From: Euperipatoides rowelli
Lineage: Eukaryota > Onychophora > Udeonychophora > Euonychophora > Peripatopsidae
NCBI GenBank assembly: GCA_003024985.2
Contig: PXIH01S0019216.1
Reading direction: 5' to 3' (one strand)
Length of the DNA stretch: 18,914 nt
Shown piece by piece: positions 18,283 to 18,914 of the stretch (positions are counted from its first letter, which is position 1; every line of letters starts with the position of its first letter). The notes under the pieces were generated by a model. The model saw only the letters and a program-made list of their open reading frames with translations, made no database searches and had not been told where the DNA came from. The translations under genes and the position numbers were made by a program.

Positions 18283-18914
18283 AATTAAGACTTGTGATTT
18301 AAATGGTGATTGGGTTGTTGCGATCGGATCATATCAACAGGTAGTCCTAAAATAATTTGTTCCGATTCGATTGCAACGCTAAACACGAATGGTCCTAATT
18401 TTTGACATGTACTCTTTTAATAATTATGATTTTGTGCAAAAGAAGTTGAGAATCTTTAAAATGGAAGCCTTTTTGCTAGCGTGCATTCTGATTGCAGTGT
18501 TTAGAAAAATATGTGCAAAACATGTTAAACGCCAATGGATTGAATGTGAAGCAGCTACAACTAGATAAATGCCTGTTTGTATGGTCAACTTCGAATCATC
18601 CTTCCCAATTCAGGGACTATTTCCACATATAAATTTCAACTTTTGACGATCTATATTATGTAATCCGCGGCTAGCTTACAAAAACAAACACACGATTTAG
18701 AAATGCAGTTGATAACAAGTACAAATAGTTTTAAATATGCAATTAATAAATAAATATAAAATTACAACAAAGTAATATATTAAAAAAACATACATTATAT
18801 ACAATTAATCTTTATTTAGTTTAATTTATAAACAACAACCTTTCTTCTCTTTAGCTAATATCTCATCTAAATGTGTGTGTTTTTTTTTTAATTATTATTA
18901 TTGTCTTTAAAAAA
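18283..18914. other. Spacer with a weak inverted repeat, no gene seen
   Basis: GTTGCGATCGGATC (18317-18330) pairs imperfectly with GATTCGATTGCAAC (18364-18377). The rest is AT-rich with no supported exon on either strand. Confidence 0.4.

Overview
The window reads as AT-rich animal (probably invertebrate) genomic DNA: spliceosomal introns, homopolymer and microsatellite tracts, and many decayed transposons. No ribosome binding sites, operons, or RNA genes were seen. One base is undetermined (N at 11679). The species cannot be named from the sequence alone.

The one host gene I can support lies on the minus strand. Four exons (12612-12726, 9244-9441, 8858-8949, 7555-7663) join in perfect frame into 170 residues that align with the end of the vinculin head and the start of its linker. 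Introns are 3,170, 294 and 1,194 bp. The N-terminal head should lie beyond the right edge and the tail domain beyond the left edge, so both outer introns are long. A possible extra upstream exon sits at 16215-16299.

The rest is mostly mobile DNA. 1-1726 is the 3' half of a LINE whose frame is broken into five pieces. 1740-2022 is a foldback MITE. 2883-3152 is a TA-flanked MITE. 3600-4094 holds an unidentified interrupted reading frame. 4224-4957 is a deleted hAT transposon that keeps part of the dimerisation region of its transposase. Inside the vinculin introns lie a long-inverted-repeat MITE (7742-8398) carrying a second hAT-like end, a 4 x 17 bp minisatellite (8617-8684), a probable diverged hAT copy (9537-9878) and a very well preserved piggyBac-type element (11294-12054) with exact TTAA duplications and 16-bp perfect ends. 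Further right are a possible Harbinger-like fragment (14308-14443, minus), a 3 x 30 bp tandem repeat (14662-14751), a probable LINE 3' end (14830-15130) and an inverted-repeat element (17810-18282).

There is no sign of a multi-gene system. The points most worth checking are the divergence of the vinculin linker, two unusual splice sites on one exon, and the young-looking piggyBac element with its three repeated subterminal motifs.
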